From Ruminococcus bromii (GTDB lineage Bacteria; Bacillota; Clostridia; Oscillospirales; Acutalibacteraceae), in contig NZ_NNBY01000007.1 in the NCBI RefSeq assembly GCF_002834235.1, positions 1 through 36,558 of the forward strand: a stretch of DNA of 36,558 bases. The letters are read 5' to 3'. The translations under genes were made by a program, and so were the position numbers. The notes under the pieces are model-generated. The model saw nothing but the letters and a program-made list of their open reading frames with translations, was not told where the DNA came from and made no database searches. Shown here piece after piece: positions 7,203 to 14,899 of this stretch (within the stretch, counting starts at the first letter, position 1; every line of letters starts with the position of its first letter).

Positions 7203-7293
7203 CATGTAGCGGAAGTTAGTGTGTATGTTTTTATGCAATTTCTGCGTTCTGTATTTTTTGCTTTATTACAGCCGAACAACCGAAAAATTAAAC

Positions 7294-7369
7294 GCTGGAG
7301 TAGCGCAGTTGGTAGCGCAACTGATTCGTAATCAGTAGGTCGAGGGTTCAAGTCCCTTCTTCAGCTCCA
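7294..7369 (+). tRNA. tRNA-Thr (anticodon CGT)
   Basis: A 76-nt cloverleaf. The acceptor stem is GCTGGAG/CTTCAGC, the D-arm is GCGC/GCGC around AGTTGGTA, and the anticodon arm is ACTGA-TTCGTAA-TCAGT with anticodon CGT (reads ACG). The T-arm is GAGGG-TTCAAGT-CCCTT, the discriminator is T, and CCA is encoded. It is a single tRNA with its own promoter and terminator. Confidence 0.95.
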
Positions 7370-7373
7370 TAAC

Positions 7374-7425
7374 AAAAACCGTATCAGAAAGCCGTTTTCA
7401 GGCTCTTTGGTGCGGTTTTTATTTG
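7374..7425 (+). terminator. Terminator of tRNA-Thr
   Basis: Outer stem AAAAACCG (7374-7381) / CGGTTTTT (7413-7420) encloses an inner AAAGCC/GGCTCTTT hairpin and runs into a T-tract. It begins five bases after the CCA end. Confidence 0.8.
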
Positions 7426-7524
7426 TTTATTTTTACCGTAAAATATTGCTTAAATATTAGTCAAATGTCAGTCAAAAACAGCAATCACATCAATCACACA
7501 TATATGCCTAACACATTATGCATA

Positions 7525-7561
7525 TAAAAGTAAAAGCACCCTGCATTCTGCAAAGTGCTTT
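7525..7561 (-). terminator. Terminator of the DUF624 gene
   Basis: AAAGCAC (7533-7539) pairs with GTGCTTT (7555-7561), and G-U-containing inner pairs extend the stem to 13 bp around a 3-nt loop. On the minus strand TTTTACTTTTAT follows. Confidence 0.75.
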
Positions 7562-7566
7562 AAAAA

Positions 7567-8466
7567 TTACTCTTTCGTATTCGTTTTAGCCGGATTTTTA
7601 ATCATTCTGCCGTTGACGAAGATGTAGTCATCATCGGAGTTTGCGTTTTCGACTGCTTCGGTTTCACGCTGAACTTCTTCTTCCGTAAGGACATACTGCA
7701 CATTATCACCTGTAAAATAACCGACAGACTCCTGCACACCTTTTGCGATTACGGATACTATTATATAGGTTGCAATCATCGGGTAGAAAATTACCGAGAG
7801 AGCAACTGCAACAACAAGCATTGCACCCTTTGCATAGATTACTGCGAGGAATACTGCGAATGAAACTATGCCGACAAGCACAAGTGCGATAATATTTCTG
7901 AGAATTTTACCGAAAATCAACAGAAGTGAATTTTTATAAATGTCACGGAGTCTGAGGTCATAGGTAATTGTTAGCAGGGGTACATAGAACAGCATAATCA
8001 GCATTGCAATTGAGAACACTATATATATGGTAAAGACAGAGCCGTAAACGATGTCTGTCTGAGCAAGTGTTCCGTAATAGAGAATTGCAAAAAACGAACA
8101 TGCTACTATGAGGTAGGCTACAAATCCGTTGAAAATTGATTTTTTCAGATTTTCACGAAATGCCTGTACAAAAGTTTTGAAAACACTTACATCCTCTTTT
8201 TCAACCGAAATTTTGCGGATTACCATTACAAGTCCGGAATAGAACGGCATTGCGGGAATTATACCCAAACTCCATAATATTACATTGTTGAATCCGGACA
8301 GAAAGCTTATGAGAATGAATATTCCGGAAAATACGGCAAACGGAATTGAGTACATCAATCCCGCAAATAACAGCTTAGGAAATCGGGTGAAAAATCGTGC
8401 AAGTGATGATTGATTGAAATTTTTCATAATTGCTAAATTAACCTTCTTAAAAAACAAATTTGACAT
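7567..8466 (-). CDS. DUF624 (YesL-like) integral membrane protein
   Basis: A 299-residue protein with about six hydrophobic segments: an N-terminal pair near residues 30-85, then about 110-185 and 190-250. The C-terminal tail is acidic and soluble (EEEVQRETEAVENANSDDD). Length, topology and location beside a carbohydrate ABC importer fit the DUF624/YesL family, whose function is unknown but which is repeatedly found with sugar-import operons. Here it is divergent from the importer, not inside its operon. The start is uncertain: the ATG at 8466 lacks a clear ribosome binding site and lies very close to a TTGAAA-18-TAAAAT promoter-like pair, while an in-frame ATG at 8427 has AAGAAGG upstream but with long spacing. 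Transporter accessory or regulatory roles are inference. Confidence 0.65.
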   Translation of the reverse strand: MSNLFFKKVNLAIMKNFNQSSLARFFTRFPKLLFAGLMYSIPFAVFSGIFILISFLSGFNNVILWSLGIIPAMPFYSGLVMVIRKISVEKEDVSVFKTFVQAFRENLKKSIFNGFVAYLIVACSFFAILYYGTLAQTDIVYGSVFTIYIVFSIAMLIMLFYVPLLTITYDLRLRDIYKNSLLLIFGKILRNIIALVLVGIVSFAVFLAVIYAKGAMLVVAVALSVIFYPMIATYIIVSVIAKGVQESVGYFTGDNVQYVLTEEEVQRETEAVENANSDDDYIFVNGRMIKNPAKTNTKE

Positions 8467-8478
8467 AATTTTAGCACA

Positions 8479-8486
8479 AAGCGCTT
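8479..8486. promoter_or_regulatory. LacI/CcpA-type half-matching operator core
   Basis: The palindrome AAGCGCTT matches the central core of catabolite-responsive (cre) and other LacI-family operators, with poorer matches in the outer positions. It falls inside the spacer of a TTGAAA-18-TAAAAT pair on the minus strand in front of the DUF624 gene, a position suited to repression. Confidence 0.35.
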
Positions 8487-8518
8487 ATCATTTTCAATAG
8501 AATGACCATATTTGACAG

Positions 8519-8545
8519 GTTACAATATTGTAACTTTAATGTTAC
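8519..8545. promoter_or_regulatory. 16-bp palindrome plus extra half-site between DUF624 gene and importer
   Basis: GTTACAATATTGTAAC (8519-8534) is a perfect palindrome, followed by another GTTAC at 8541-8545. It lies in the 327-bp divergent intergenic region and looks like a dimer-binding operator for an unidentified regulator. Confidence 0.45.
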
Positions 8546-8679
8546 TTTAATATTTCTTATTTGACAAATAAGTCACAAAACTCAGATAATATGCGGTTGT
8601 TTTTTGTTTGATTTTGAAATTACATTTGGTCAATACCTTCGTTTTGACTAATCACAGAGAAATTTTTTAAAAAAATCTA

Positions 8680-8708
8680 TTGTATTTTCATAAATAGTGT
8701 GTTATGAT
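8680..8708 (+). promoter_or_regulatory. Promoter of the sugar ABC importer operon
   Basis: -35 TTGTAT (8680-8685), 17-bp spacer, -10 TATGAT (8703-8708) with an upstream TG (extended -10). The spacer end contains AAATAGTGTGTT (8692-8703), repeated exactly at 29697-29708 before the debranching-enzyme gene. Confidence 0.55.
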
Positions 8709-8718
8709 TGTGGCAATA

Positions 8719-8768
8719 GAGAGAACACAGAATGTTGTTCTCTCGCCAATATCCGGGTTTAGCGGATA
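8719..8768 (+). promoter_or_regulatory. Two hairpins in the importer 5' UTR
   Basis: GAGAGAACA (8719-8727) pairs with TGTTCTCTC (8736-8744), and TATCCG (8750-8755) pairs with CGGATA (8763-8768). The second hairpin is followed by AATATTTTTAAT just before the AAGGTG ribosome binding site. They may stabilise the mRNA 5' end or attenuate; no ligand class is recognisable. Confidence 0.4.
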
Positions 8769-8793
8769 AATATTTTTAATTAAGGTGAAAGCT

Positions 8794-10149
8794 ATGAAAA
8801 AATCAACATTCAAAAGAGCTGCAGCTCTTGCAGTTGCAGGTATGATGACTGCTACTGCTCTTGCAGGCTGCGGCGGTTCTTCATCATCAGGATCAAAAGA
8901 TGATTCAAAAAATGCAGCAGGCAACGCAAAAAACGGTAAAGTTTACTATCTTAACTTTAAGCCTGAGCAGGACAAGGATTGGCAGGCTCTTGCTAAGAAG
9001 TACACGGAAGAAACAGGTGTTGATGTAACTGTTAAGACAGCTGCCGAGGGTACTTATGAGTCAACACTTACAGCAGAGATGGACAAGGACAACGCTCCTA
9101 CACTCTTCCAGGTTAACGGTCCTGTAGGTCTTGCAAACTGGAAAGACTATTGTGCAGACCTCAGTTCATCAGAAATTTACAATCAGCTTACTTCAAAGGA
9201 TTATGCGCTTGAAGAAGACGGCAAGGTTTACGGTATTGCTTATGTAATTGAAACATACGGCATTATCTACAACAAGACTCTTCTCCAGAAGTATTGCGAT
9301 TCTGACTTTGCTTCGGTTAAGAAGATTGAGGACATCAACAGCTTTGAGAAGTTAAAGACTGTAGCCGATGAAATCCAGAAGAATAAGGATAAGCTCGGCG
9401 TTAAGGGTGCGTTCACATCAGCAGGTATGGATTCTTCATCTGACTGGAGATTCAAAACTCACCTTGCTAACCTTCCTATCTACTTTGAGTACAAGGATAA
9501 GGGCATCAAATCAACAGACGCTATCGAGGGTAAATACCTTGAAAACTATAAGAACATCTGGGATCTCTACATCAAAGATTCAACATGTGATCCTGCAGAC
9601 CTCGCAAGCAAGAAGGGTACAGACGCTGAAACTGAGTTCACATCAGGCGAAGCAGTATTCTTCCAGAACGGTAGCTGGGAATATTCAACAGTTACCAAGG
9701 CAGGTATGAAGGACGACCAACTCGGCATGCTCCCGATTTACATCGGCGTAGGCGATGAAGCTAATCAGGGTCTTTGCACAGGTTCAGAGAACTACTGGTG
9801 TGTAAACAACAAGGCAAGTGCTGACGATCAGGCAGCTACTCTTGAATTCTTGAACTGGTGTGTAACAAACAAAACAGGTACATCTGCTCTTGCTGATGAT
9901 ATGGGCTTTGTAATTCCTTTCAAGAATGCTAAGGAAGCAACCAATGTGTTTGTTAAGATTGATAACGAACTCACAGCAGCAGGCAAAACTCCGGTAAGCT
10001 GGAACTTCACAACAATGCCAAGTGAAGATTGGAAAAACGGTGTTGGCACAGCTCTTACACAGTATGCAGCAGGCACAGGCGACTGGGACGCTGTTAAGAC
10101 TGCATTTGTACAGGGTTGGAAAACAGAATATGCAAAGGCTAACGGCTGA
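8794..10149 (+). CDS. Carbohydrate ABC importer, substrate-binding lipoprotein
   Basis: A 451-residue family 1 extracellular solute-binding protein (MalE-like). The N-terminal signal peptide ends in the lipobox LAGC (Cys near residue 25), followed by a Gly/Ser linker, so the mature protein is membrane-tethered outside the cell. The rest is the usual two-lobed binding fold, with a VNGPVGLANW ligand-lobe motif and many surface Trp/Tyr. The ATG at 8794 is chosen because AAGGTG ends six bases upstream; the GTG at 8785 lies within that site. It is first in an operon with two permeases and separated from them by a GC-rich hairpin, which usually lets the binding protein be made in excess. The neighbouring GH13 genes suggest malto-oligosaccharides, but the ligand is inferred, not shown. 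Confidence 0.9.
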   Translation: MKKSTFKRAAALAVAGMMTATALAGCGGSSSSGSKDDSKNAAGNAKNGKVYYLNFKPEQDKDWQALAKKYTEETGVDVTVKTAAEGTYESTLTAEMDKDNAPTLFQVNGPVGLANWKDYCADLSSSEIYNQLTSKDYALEEDGKVYGIAYVIETYGIIYNKTLLQKYCDSDFASVKKIEDINSFEKLKTVADEIQKNKDKLGVKGAFTSAGMDSSSDWRFKTHLANLPIYFEYKDKGIKSTDAIEGKYLENYKNIWDLYIKDSTCDPADLASKKGTDAETEFTSGEAVFFQNGSWEYSTVTKAGMKDDQLGMLPIYIGVGDEANQGLCTGSENYWCVNNKASADDQAATLEFLNWCVTNKTGTSALADDMGFVIPFKNAKEATNVFVKIDNELTAAGKTPVSWNFTTMPSEDWKNGVGTALTQYAAGTGDWDAVKTAFVQGWKTEYAKANG

Positions 10150-10184
10150 TTGTAAGATTTCTGTTTTAATTTAACAGGTTCGGT

Positions 10185-10208
10185 AGGGGGGCGGCATTCC
10201 GCCCCCCT
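10185..10208 (+). terminator. Strong intercistronic GC hairpin after the binding-protein gene
   Basis: A perfect 10-bp stem AGGGGGGCGG (10185-10194) / CCGCCCCCCT (10199-10208) with a CATT loop, followed by TTCTTATG. It probably works as a partial terminator or 3' mRNA stabiliser that raises binding protein over permease. Confidence 0.7.
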
Positions 10209-10235
10209 TTCTTATGAACGGAAAGGCAAAATATT

Positions 10236-11114
10236 ATGTTTAGAAAACCTAAAAGAAAAATTTATTTTCTTATATTTGTTCTTCCTACTCTTGCTGCTTT
10301 CCTTATAGGTTTTGTATATCCGTTCTTTAACGGCATTTACCTTTCATTCTGTAAATTCAGAACAACAAGCGACGCAGTATTCATTGGGTTCGGAAACTAT
10401 GTCAAAGCCTTTCAGAATGAGGGCTTTTTACATTCATTCTGGTTTACGGTACTGTTTGTTATAGTATCGGTTATACTCATTAACCTCATTGCGTTTTTTG
10501 TGGCGTATGCACTCACGCTCGGAATCAGGGGTTCAAATGTATTCAGAACTGTTTTCTTTGTTCCTAACCTTGTAGGCGGTATCATTCTCGGCTACATCTG
10601 GCAGTACATTTTTAACGGTATTCTTCAGTATTACGGAACAAACCTTGCGCTTAACGCAAACTACGGTTTCTGGGGACTTGTAATTCTTATGTGCTGGCAA
10701 CAGGCAGGTTATATGATGATTATTTACATTGCCGGTTTCCAGAGCGTACCTCATGATCTTTATGAGGCGGCTAAAATTGACGGCGCAGGCAAAAAACAGT
10801 TGCTTACAAATGTAACATTGCCGATGATGATGCCTTCCATCACAATCTGCACATTCCTTACACTTACAAACTCATTTAAGCTGTTCGACCAGAACCTTGC
10901 CCTCACAGGCGGTGCTCCGGGTATTGTATCACAGGGAAGCGGTACAATGGTTTATCAGACGGAAATGATGGCTCTCAATATTTACAATACATTCTATGCA
11001 AACCAGAATTCTCGTGGCGTAGGTCAGGCTGAGGGCGTTATCTTCTTCGTAATTGTTGTTATCATTGCCCTTATTCAGCTTTACTTCACAAGAAGAAAGG
11101 AGGTTCAGCAGTAA
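10236..11114 (+). CDS. Carbohydrate ABC importer permease (MalF/UgpA type)
   Basis: A 292-residue permease with six predicted membrane segments, starting with the hydrophobic segment FLIFVLPTLAAFLIGFVYPF. The cytoplasmic EAA loop reads YEAAKIDGAGKKQLLTNVTLP (about residues 180-200), the site that contacts the ATPase. The 292-residue length is normal for a MalF-type subunit without the extra periplasmic loop seen in enteric MalF. The start ATG has GGAAAGG upstream. Its TAA overlaps the next ATG by one base, indicating translational coupling. It imports sugar together with the second permease and the upstream lipoprotein. Confidence 0.92.
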   Translation: MFRKPKRKIYFLIFVLPTLAAFLIGFVYPFFNGIYLSFCKFRTTSDAVFIGFGNYVKAFQNEGFLHSFWFTVLFVIVSVILINLIAFFVAYALTLGIRGSNVFRTVFFVPNLVGGIILGYIWQYIFNGILQYYGTNLALNANYGFWGLVILMCWQQAGYMMIIYIAGFQSVPHDLYEAAKIDGAGKKQLLTNVTLPMMMPSITICTFLTLTNSFKLFDQNLALTGGAPGIVSQGSGTMVYQTEMMALNIYNTFYANQNSRGVGQAEGVIFFVIVVIIALIQLYFTRRKEVQQ

Positions 11115-11992
11115 TGGCAAAAGTTGCAGCAAAGGCTAAGGATAGGCCTGTAAAGAAAAAACAAACCGTAGGAATGAAAATTTTAACAATTCTCTTCTCT
11201 ATTGTGTCAGTATTCTATGTTGCTCCCGTTTTCATTGTACTGATGAACTCCTTCAAGAGCAATGCGGCAATCAGCCGTGCAATCTTTGAATTTCCGAATG
11301 CAGACAGTTTTCAGGGCTTTCAAAGCTATATGACAGGTATGTTCCACGGCAACTATCCGTTCTGGAAGTCAATTGTATGGAGCTTCTTCATTACAATCGG
11401 CGGTGTTGTGCTTATTCTTTTCTGCACATCAATGTGTGCGTGGTACTTGCAGCGTTCAAATTCTCGTATATGCAAAATCATCTACTATTTCTGCATTTTC
11501 TCAATGGTTATTCCTTTCCAGATGGTAATGTTTACCCTCTCAAAGACAGCCGACAGTCTCAAGCTTACAACTCCGTGGGGTATTTTGATTATATACCTCG
11601 GATTCGGAGCAGGACTTGCGGTATTTATGTTCTCGGGATTTGTTAAATCAATTCCTGTTGAAATTGAGGAAGCCGCCGATGTTGACGGAGCAGGTCCTTT
11701 GAGAACATTCTTCGGTATTGTTCTTCCGATTATGAAACCTACTTTTATTTCGGTTGCAATCCTTGAAACAATGTGGATTTGGAACGACTACCTTCTCCCC
11801 TATCTTATTCTTGATATGGATTACAAAACTATTCCGATTCATATTCAGTATCTTAACGGCAGTTACGGTCATACGGACACAAGTGCTATTATGTCGCTTA
11901 TCGTTCTGAGCATCGTTCCGATTATTATTTTCTACTTTGCATGTCAGAAATACATCATCGAGGGTGTTGTTTCAGGTGCTGTAAAAGGTTAA
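11114..11992 (+). CDS. Carbohydrate ABC importer permease (MalG/UgpE type)
   Basis: A 292-residue permease with six membrane segments after a basic N-terminus (KAKDRPVKKKQTVG). The EAA loop is EEAADVDGAGPLRTFFGIVLP (about 188-208). The C-terminus IIEGVVSGAVKG is the typical MalG-family ending. An AAGGAGG ribosome binding site lies inside the end of the preceding gene. The operon ends here with a strong terminator, and no ATP-binding subunit is encoded in this window that fits a sugar importer, so a shared MsmX/MalK-like ATPase must come from elsewhere. Confidence 0.93.
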   Translation: MAKVAAKAKDRPVKKKQTVGMKILTILFSIVSVFYVAPVFIVLMNSFKSNAAISRAIFEFPNADSFQGFQSYMTGMFHGNYPFWKSIVWSFFITIGGVVLILFCTSMCAWYLQRSNSRICKIIYYFCIFSMVIPFQMVMFTLSKTADSLKLTTPWGILIIYLGFGAGLAVFMFSGFVKSIPVEIEEAADVDGAGPLRTFFGIVLPIMKPTFISVAILETMWIWNDYLLPYLILDMDYKTIPIHIQYLNGSYGHTDTSAIMSLIVLSIVPIIIFYFACQKYIIEGVVSGAVKG

Positions 11993-12013
11993 TCTTTCTT
12001 TCATTTTATTTTC

Positions 12014-12054
12014 AAAAAACGGCTGTGTACATTATGCTACACAGCCGTTTTTTT
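12014..12054 (+). terminator. Terminator of the importer operon
   Basis: A 16-bp stem AAAAAACGGCTGTGTA (12014-12029) / TACACAGCCGTTTTTT (12038-12053) ending in a T-tract, 22 bp after the last stop. Confidence 0.9.
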
Positions 12055-12072
12055 CTCTTGTGTTTTTTCTCT

Positions 12073-12157
12073 CGTGTAGACAGTTTGTATAATGCAAAAC
12101 AAATTATCTACACGAATTGGGTACGGCGGCTCGCCGTGCGGGCGGATAATATCCGCC
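12073..12157. repeat. Intergenic palindromic element, copy 1
   Basis: An imperfect 16-bp inverted repeat CGTGTAGACAGTTTGT (12073-12088) / ACAAATTATCTACACG (12099-12114) is followed by a hairpin ACGGCG/CGCCGT (12123-12137) and a palindrome GGCGGATA-A-TATCCGCC (12141-12157). The core GACAGTTTG..AATGCAAA recurs inverted at 12196-12236 and, diverged, at 27141-27184. No coding content was seen. Confidence 0.6.
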
Positions 12158-12195
12158 TCTACATTTAAACGCAACTTCTATATATACAAAAACAA

Positions 12196-12280
12196 TCGGG
12201 CGACAATGATTTGCATTTTGCAAACTGTCTGCCCGACCACAATTTTACATTTTCAATTTTCAACTTTCAATTTTAAAAAG
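12196..12280. repeat. Intergenic palindromic element, copy 2
   Basis: Outer stem TCGGGC (12196-12201) / GCCCGA (12231-12236) with inner TTTGCA-ttt-TGCAAA, followed by an AT-rich tail TTTTCAATTTTCAACTTTC. Read on the minus strand the core GACAGTTTGCAAAATGCAAA aligns with copy 1. A T-rich run after the stem means it could also act as a minus-strand terminator. Confidence 0.55.
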
Positions 12281-12315
12281 ACTTCCGCTCGGGCATAATA
12301 TGTTTTTTGACATTT

Positions 12316-12357
12316 ACAAACTATCTACACGAACAAGAAAAGTCGGCTCGCCGTGCA
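12316..12357. repeat. Partial direct repeat of copy 1
   Basis: ACAAACTATCTACACGAA (12316-12333) and GGCTCGCCGTGC (12344-12355) match 12099-12116 and 12128-12139 with similar spacing. This is a truncated copy lacking the 5' arm of the palindrome. Confidence 0.55.
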
Positions 12358-12389
12358 GAATTGTTCTTTAATAGAATTATACTGCATAC

Positions 12390-12420
12390 AAAAATCGGGC
12401 AATCGTGATGACTGCCCGAT
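12390..12420 (-). terminator. Terminator of the clpE-like gene
   Basis: A perfect 8-bp stem ATCGGGCA (12394-12401) / TGCCCGAT (12413-12420). On the minus strand it is followed by TTTTGTATG, 38 bp after the stop. Confidence 0.8.
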
Positions 12421-12457
12421 ATGCGGAAATTTTATGTGTTAACTTTTACCGTAAAAA

Positions 12458-14797
12458 TCAGATTGACTGAAGAACAGGCTCACCGTTTTCGGCTGTAAGG
12501 TGCATTGCAGTAACACCGCCTGCACCTGCCTCAATCATTGCGTTTGCAATTTTCTCCTCAACCTCTCTGCGAATTGTGTTTCTGAGGTCACGAGCACCGC
12601 TTGCACCGTTGCATGACTTTTCTGCAAGGAGCTGACAAACCTTTTCGTCAAATGTGAATTTGATGTGCTTTTCCTCAAGAGTCGGTACATACTCAGAGAG
12701 CATAAGGTCTGCAATCTTTACAAAATCGTCCTTTTTAAGGCTGTTGAATACGATAACCTCATCAACTCTTGCGATAAATTCAGGACGGAGGAACTCGGAA
12801 AGTGCCTTCATAACCTTTTCTTTTGAGGCATCTTCTTCAGTCTTGCCAAAGCCTAATGCGCTGTCCTTTGATGCAGAACCGGCATTTGATGTCATAATGA
12901 TAACAGTATTTTCAAAGTTTACTGTTCTGCCGTGAGCGTCTGTAACTCTGCCCTCGTCAAGAATTTGGAGCAAAATATTGAGAACATCGGGATGAGCCTT
13001 TTCGATTTCATCAAAGAGGAGAACCGAATAAGGTCTGCGGCGAACTTTCTCCGTTACCTGTCCTGCCTCATCGTAACCGACATATCCGGGCGGTGAACCG
13101 ATAATTTTAGAAACCGAATGTTTCTCCATAAATTCACTCATATCAAGTCTGATAAGAGTTTCGGGGGTATCGAAAAGTTCCTTGCTGAGAACCTTTACAA
13201 GCTCTGTTTTACCGACACCTGTAGGACCTACAAAGATGAACGATGCAGGTCTGCGGCGAGGTGAAATCTGAACTCTGCTTCTTCTGATTGCAGATGCAAG
13301 AGCCTTTACAGCCTCGTCCTGACCGATAATTTTCTTTTTAAGCTCGTTCTCAAGGTCGGCAAGCTTTGAAAGCTCGTTTTCCTTGATTCTTGATGCGGGG
13401 ATGCCTGTCCAGAGTTCGATTACCTTGGCGATATCCTCCTCTGTAACCTTTGAAACGAGAGTTTCGGGGTCAATTTCTTTAAGGTCGCTGTCAATTCTTG
13501 CAAGGCTTGTGTTGACCTCGGCAAGCTGTTCATAGTTTACCTCATCGGCATTTGTAAGAGCGTCCTTTCTAATAAGAAGCTTCTGTCTTTCGTCCTCAAG
13601 CTTATCGTGACGCTCCATGCTCTTGTTGCGGAGAGCGGCACAGGCACAGCTTTCATCAAGAAGATCGATTGCTTTGTCAGGAAGAAAACGGTCTGTTATG
13701 TATCTTTCGGAAAGGACAACCGTCTTGCGAACGATATCATCGTCAACAATTACACGGTGATGTGCCTCATAATAGCCTTTTACACCTGCGATAACATCAA
13801 TTGACTGAGCAATTGTAGGCTCGCCGACCTTTACGGGCTGAAATCTTCTTTCAAGAGCAGAATCCTTTTCGATATATTTTCTGTATTCGTTGAATGTTGT
13901 AGCGCCGATGACCTGAACTTCACCCCTTGAAAGAGCCGGTTTGAGGATATTTGCGGCATTCATTGTACCCTCGTTGTCACCTGTGCCGACAAGGCTGTGA
14001 ACCTCATCAATAAAGAGAATTATGTTGCCGTTCTCCTTGATTTCGGAAACAAGTCCTTTGATTCTGCTTTCAAACTGACCTCTGAACTGAGTACCTGCAA
14101 CAAGTGATGTGAGGTCAAGAAGCTGAATTTCCTTATTTTTAAGTCTTTGAGGAACATTTCCTGCGGCAATGCGGAGAGCAAGCCCCTCTGCAATAGCGGT
14201 TTTACCTACACCGGGTTCACCGATAAGGCAAGGATTGTTCTTTGTTCTTCTTGAAAGAATCTGAATTACACGCTCAATCTCGCTGTCTCTGCCGACAATG
14301 CGGTCGATTTTGCCCTCTCTCGCCTTGCGTGTGAGATCTTCACAGTAAAGATTGATGTGCTTTCTGTTCTTTTCTTTTTTCTCTTTTTTGCCCTTTTTAT
14401 TATTATCCTGATTTGTCGCATTGTTGTTCTGTCCGCCGAACATACTGTTGAAAAATGCAGGGAATGCAGGTGCACCGTGAGAGAAGTCATCATCCTCACT
14501 GCCGTCACCGTCTTTAGCAAAATCGCCCATCTGCTCGGCAAGGTTATCCGCACCAAGCTGTTCCATAAGCTGCGACATATCGCCGTCACCCATACTGTTC
14601 ATGAGGGTGTTCATCTGATCCTGAACATTTTCAAGGTCCTCATCCGAGATACCCATTTTGCTGATAAGATCCTCAACCGGCTTGATTCCAAGCTCTTTTG
14701 CACAGGTAAGGCAATAACCTGCCGTCGGGGCATCTTTGGAATTATTATTTGAAACGAAAACAACCGCAGGCCGTTTTCCGCATCTTGTACAAAGCAT
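12458..14797 (-). CDS. clpE: ClpE-like Hsp100 AAA+ unfoldase with N-terminal zinc finger
   Basis: A 779-residue class I Clp ATPase that unfolds proteins, probably for ClpP. A zinc finger C3-x2-C6 ... C29-x2-C32 replaces the usual Clp N-domain, followed by an acidic/Asn-Lys-rich linker (about 60-147). AAA1 has Walker A GEPGVGKT (193-200) and Walker [10 protein letters not shown]; a short middle region follows (about 390-445); AAA2 has Walker A GPTGVGKT (524-531) and Walker [14 protein letters not shown] at 648-650 sits where the ClpP-binding loop is found. The zinc finger points to ClpE rather than ClpC, although ClpE of Bacillus has a longer layout. The ATG has AAGGAG upstream and its own promoter. 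I saw no CtsR box. No clpP or mcsAB genes are nearby. Confidence 0.88.
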   Translation of the reverse strand: MLCTRCGKRPAVVFVSNNNSKDAPTAGYCLTCAKELGIKPVEDLISKMGISDEDLENVQDQMNTLMNSMGDGDMSQLMEQLGADNLAEQMGDFAKDGDGSEDDDFSHGAPAFPAFFNSMFGGQNNNATNQDNNKKGKKEKKEKNRKHINLYCEDLTRKAREGKIDRIVGRDSEIERVIQILSRRTKNNPCLIGEPGVGKTAIAEGLALRIAAGNVPQRLKNKEIQLLDLTSLVAGTQFRGQFESRIKGLVSEIKENGNIILFIDEVHSLVGTGDNEGTMNAANILKPALSRGEVQVIGATTFNEYRKYIEKDSALERRFQPVKVGEPTIAQSIDVIAGVKGYYEAHHRVIVDDDIVRKTVVLSERYITDRFLPDKAIDLLDESCACAALRNKSMERHDKLEDERQKLLIRKDALTNADEVNYEQLAEVNTSLARIDSDLKEIDPETLVSKVTEEDIAKVIELWTGIPASRIKENELSKLADLENELKKKIIGQDEAVKALASAIRRSRVQISPRRRPASFIFVGPTGVGKTELVKVLSKELFDTPETLIRLDMSEFMEKHSVSKIIGSPPGYVGYDEAGQVTEKVRRRPYSVLLFDEIEKAHPDVLNILLQILDEGRVTDAHGRTVNFENTVIIMTSNAGSASKDSALGFGKTEEDASKEKVMKALSEFLRPEFIARVDEVIVFNSLKKDDFVKIADLMLSEYVPTLEEKHIKFTFDEKVCQLLAEKSCNGASGARDLRNTIRREVEEKIANAMIEAGAGGVTAMHLTAENGEPVLQSI

Positions 14798-14844
14798 AGC
14801 ATACTCCTTTTTAGGACACCAAATTACACATTTGCTGTCATGGT

Positions 14845-14873
14845 AATATAAGAATTATACAACTGTTTAACAA
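14845..14873 (-). promoter_or_regulatory. Promoter of the clpE-like gene
   Basis: On the minus strand: -35 TTGTTA (14868-14873), 17-bp spacer, -10 TATATT (14845-14850). No strong terminator separates pgsA from this gene, so some read-through is possible. Confidence 0.45.
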
Positions 14874-14899
14874 ATAATTCAATATTTATTTGTCGGAAT

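Noticed and set aside
12121..12157. CRISPR-like repeats in the palindromic region
   Set aside because: Copies are few, irregularly spaced, in both orientations, and lack uniform spacers or cas genes.
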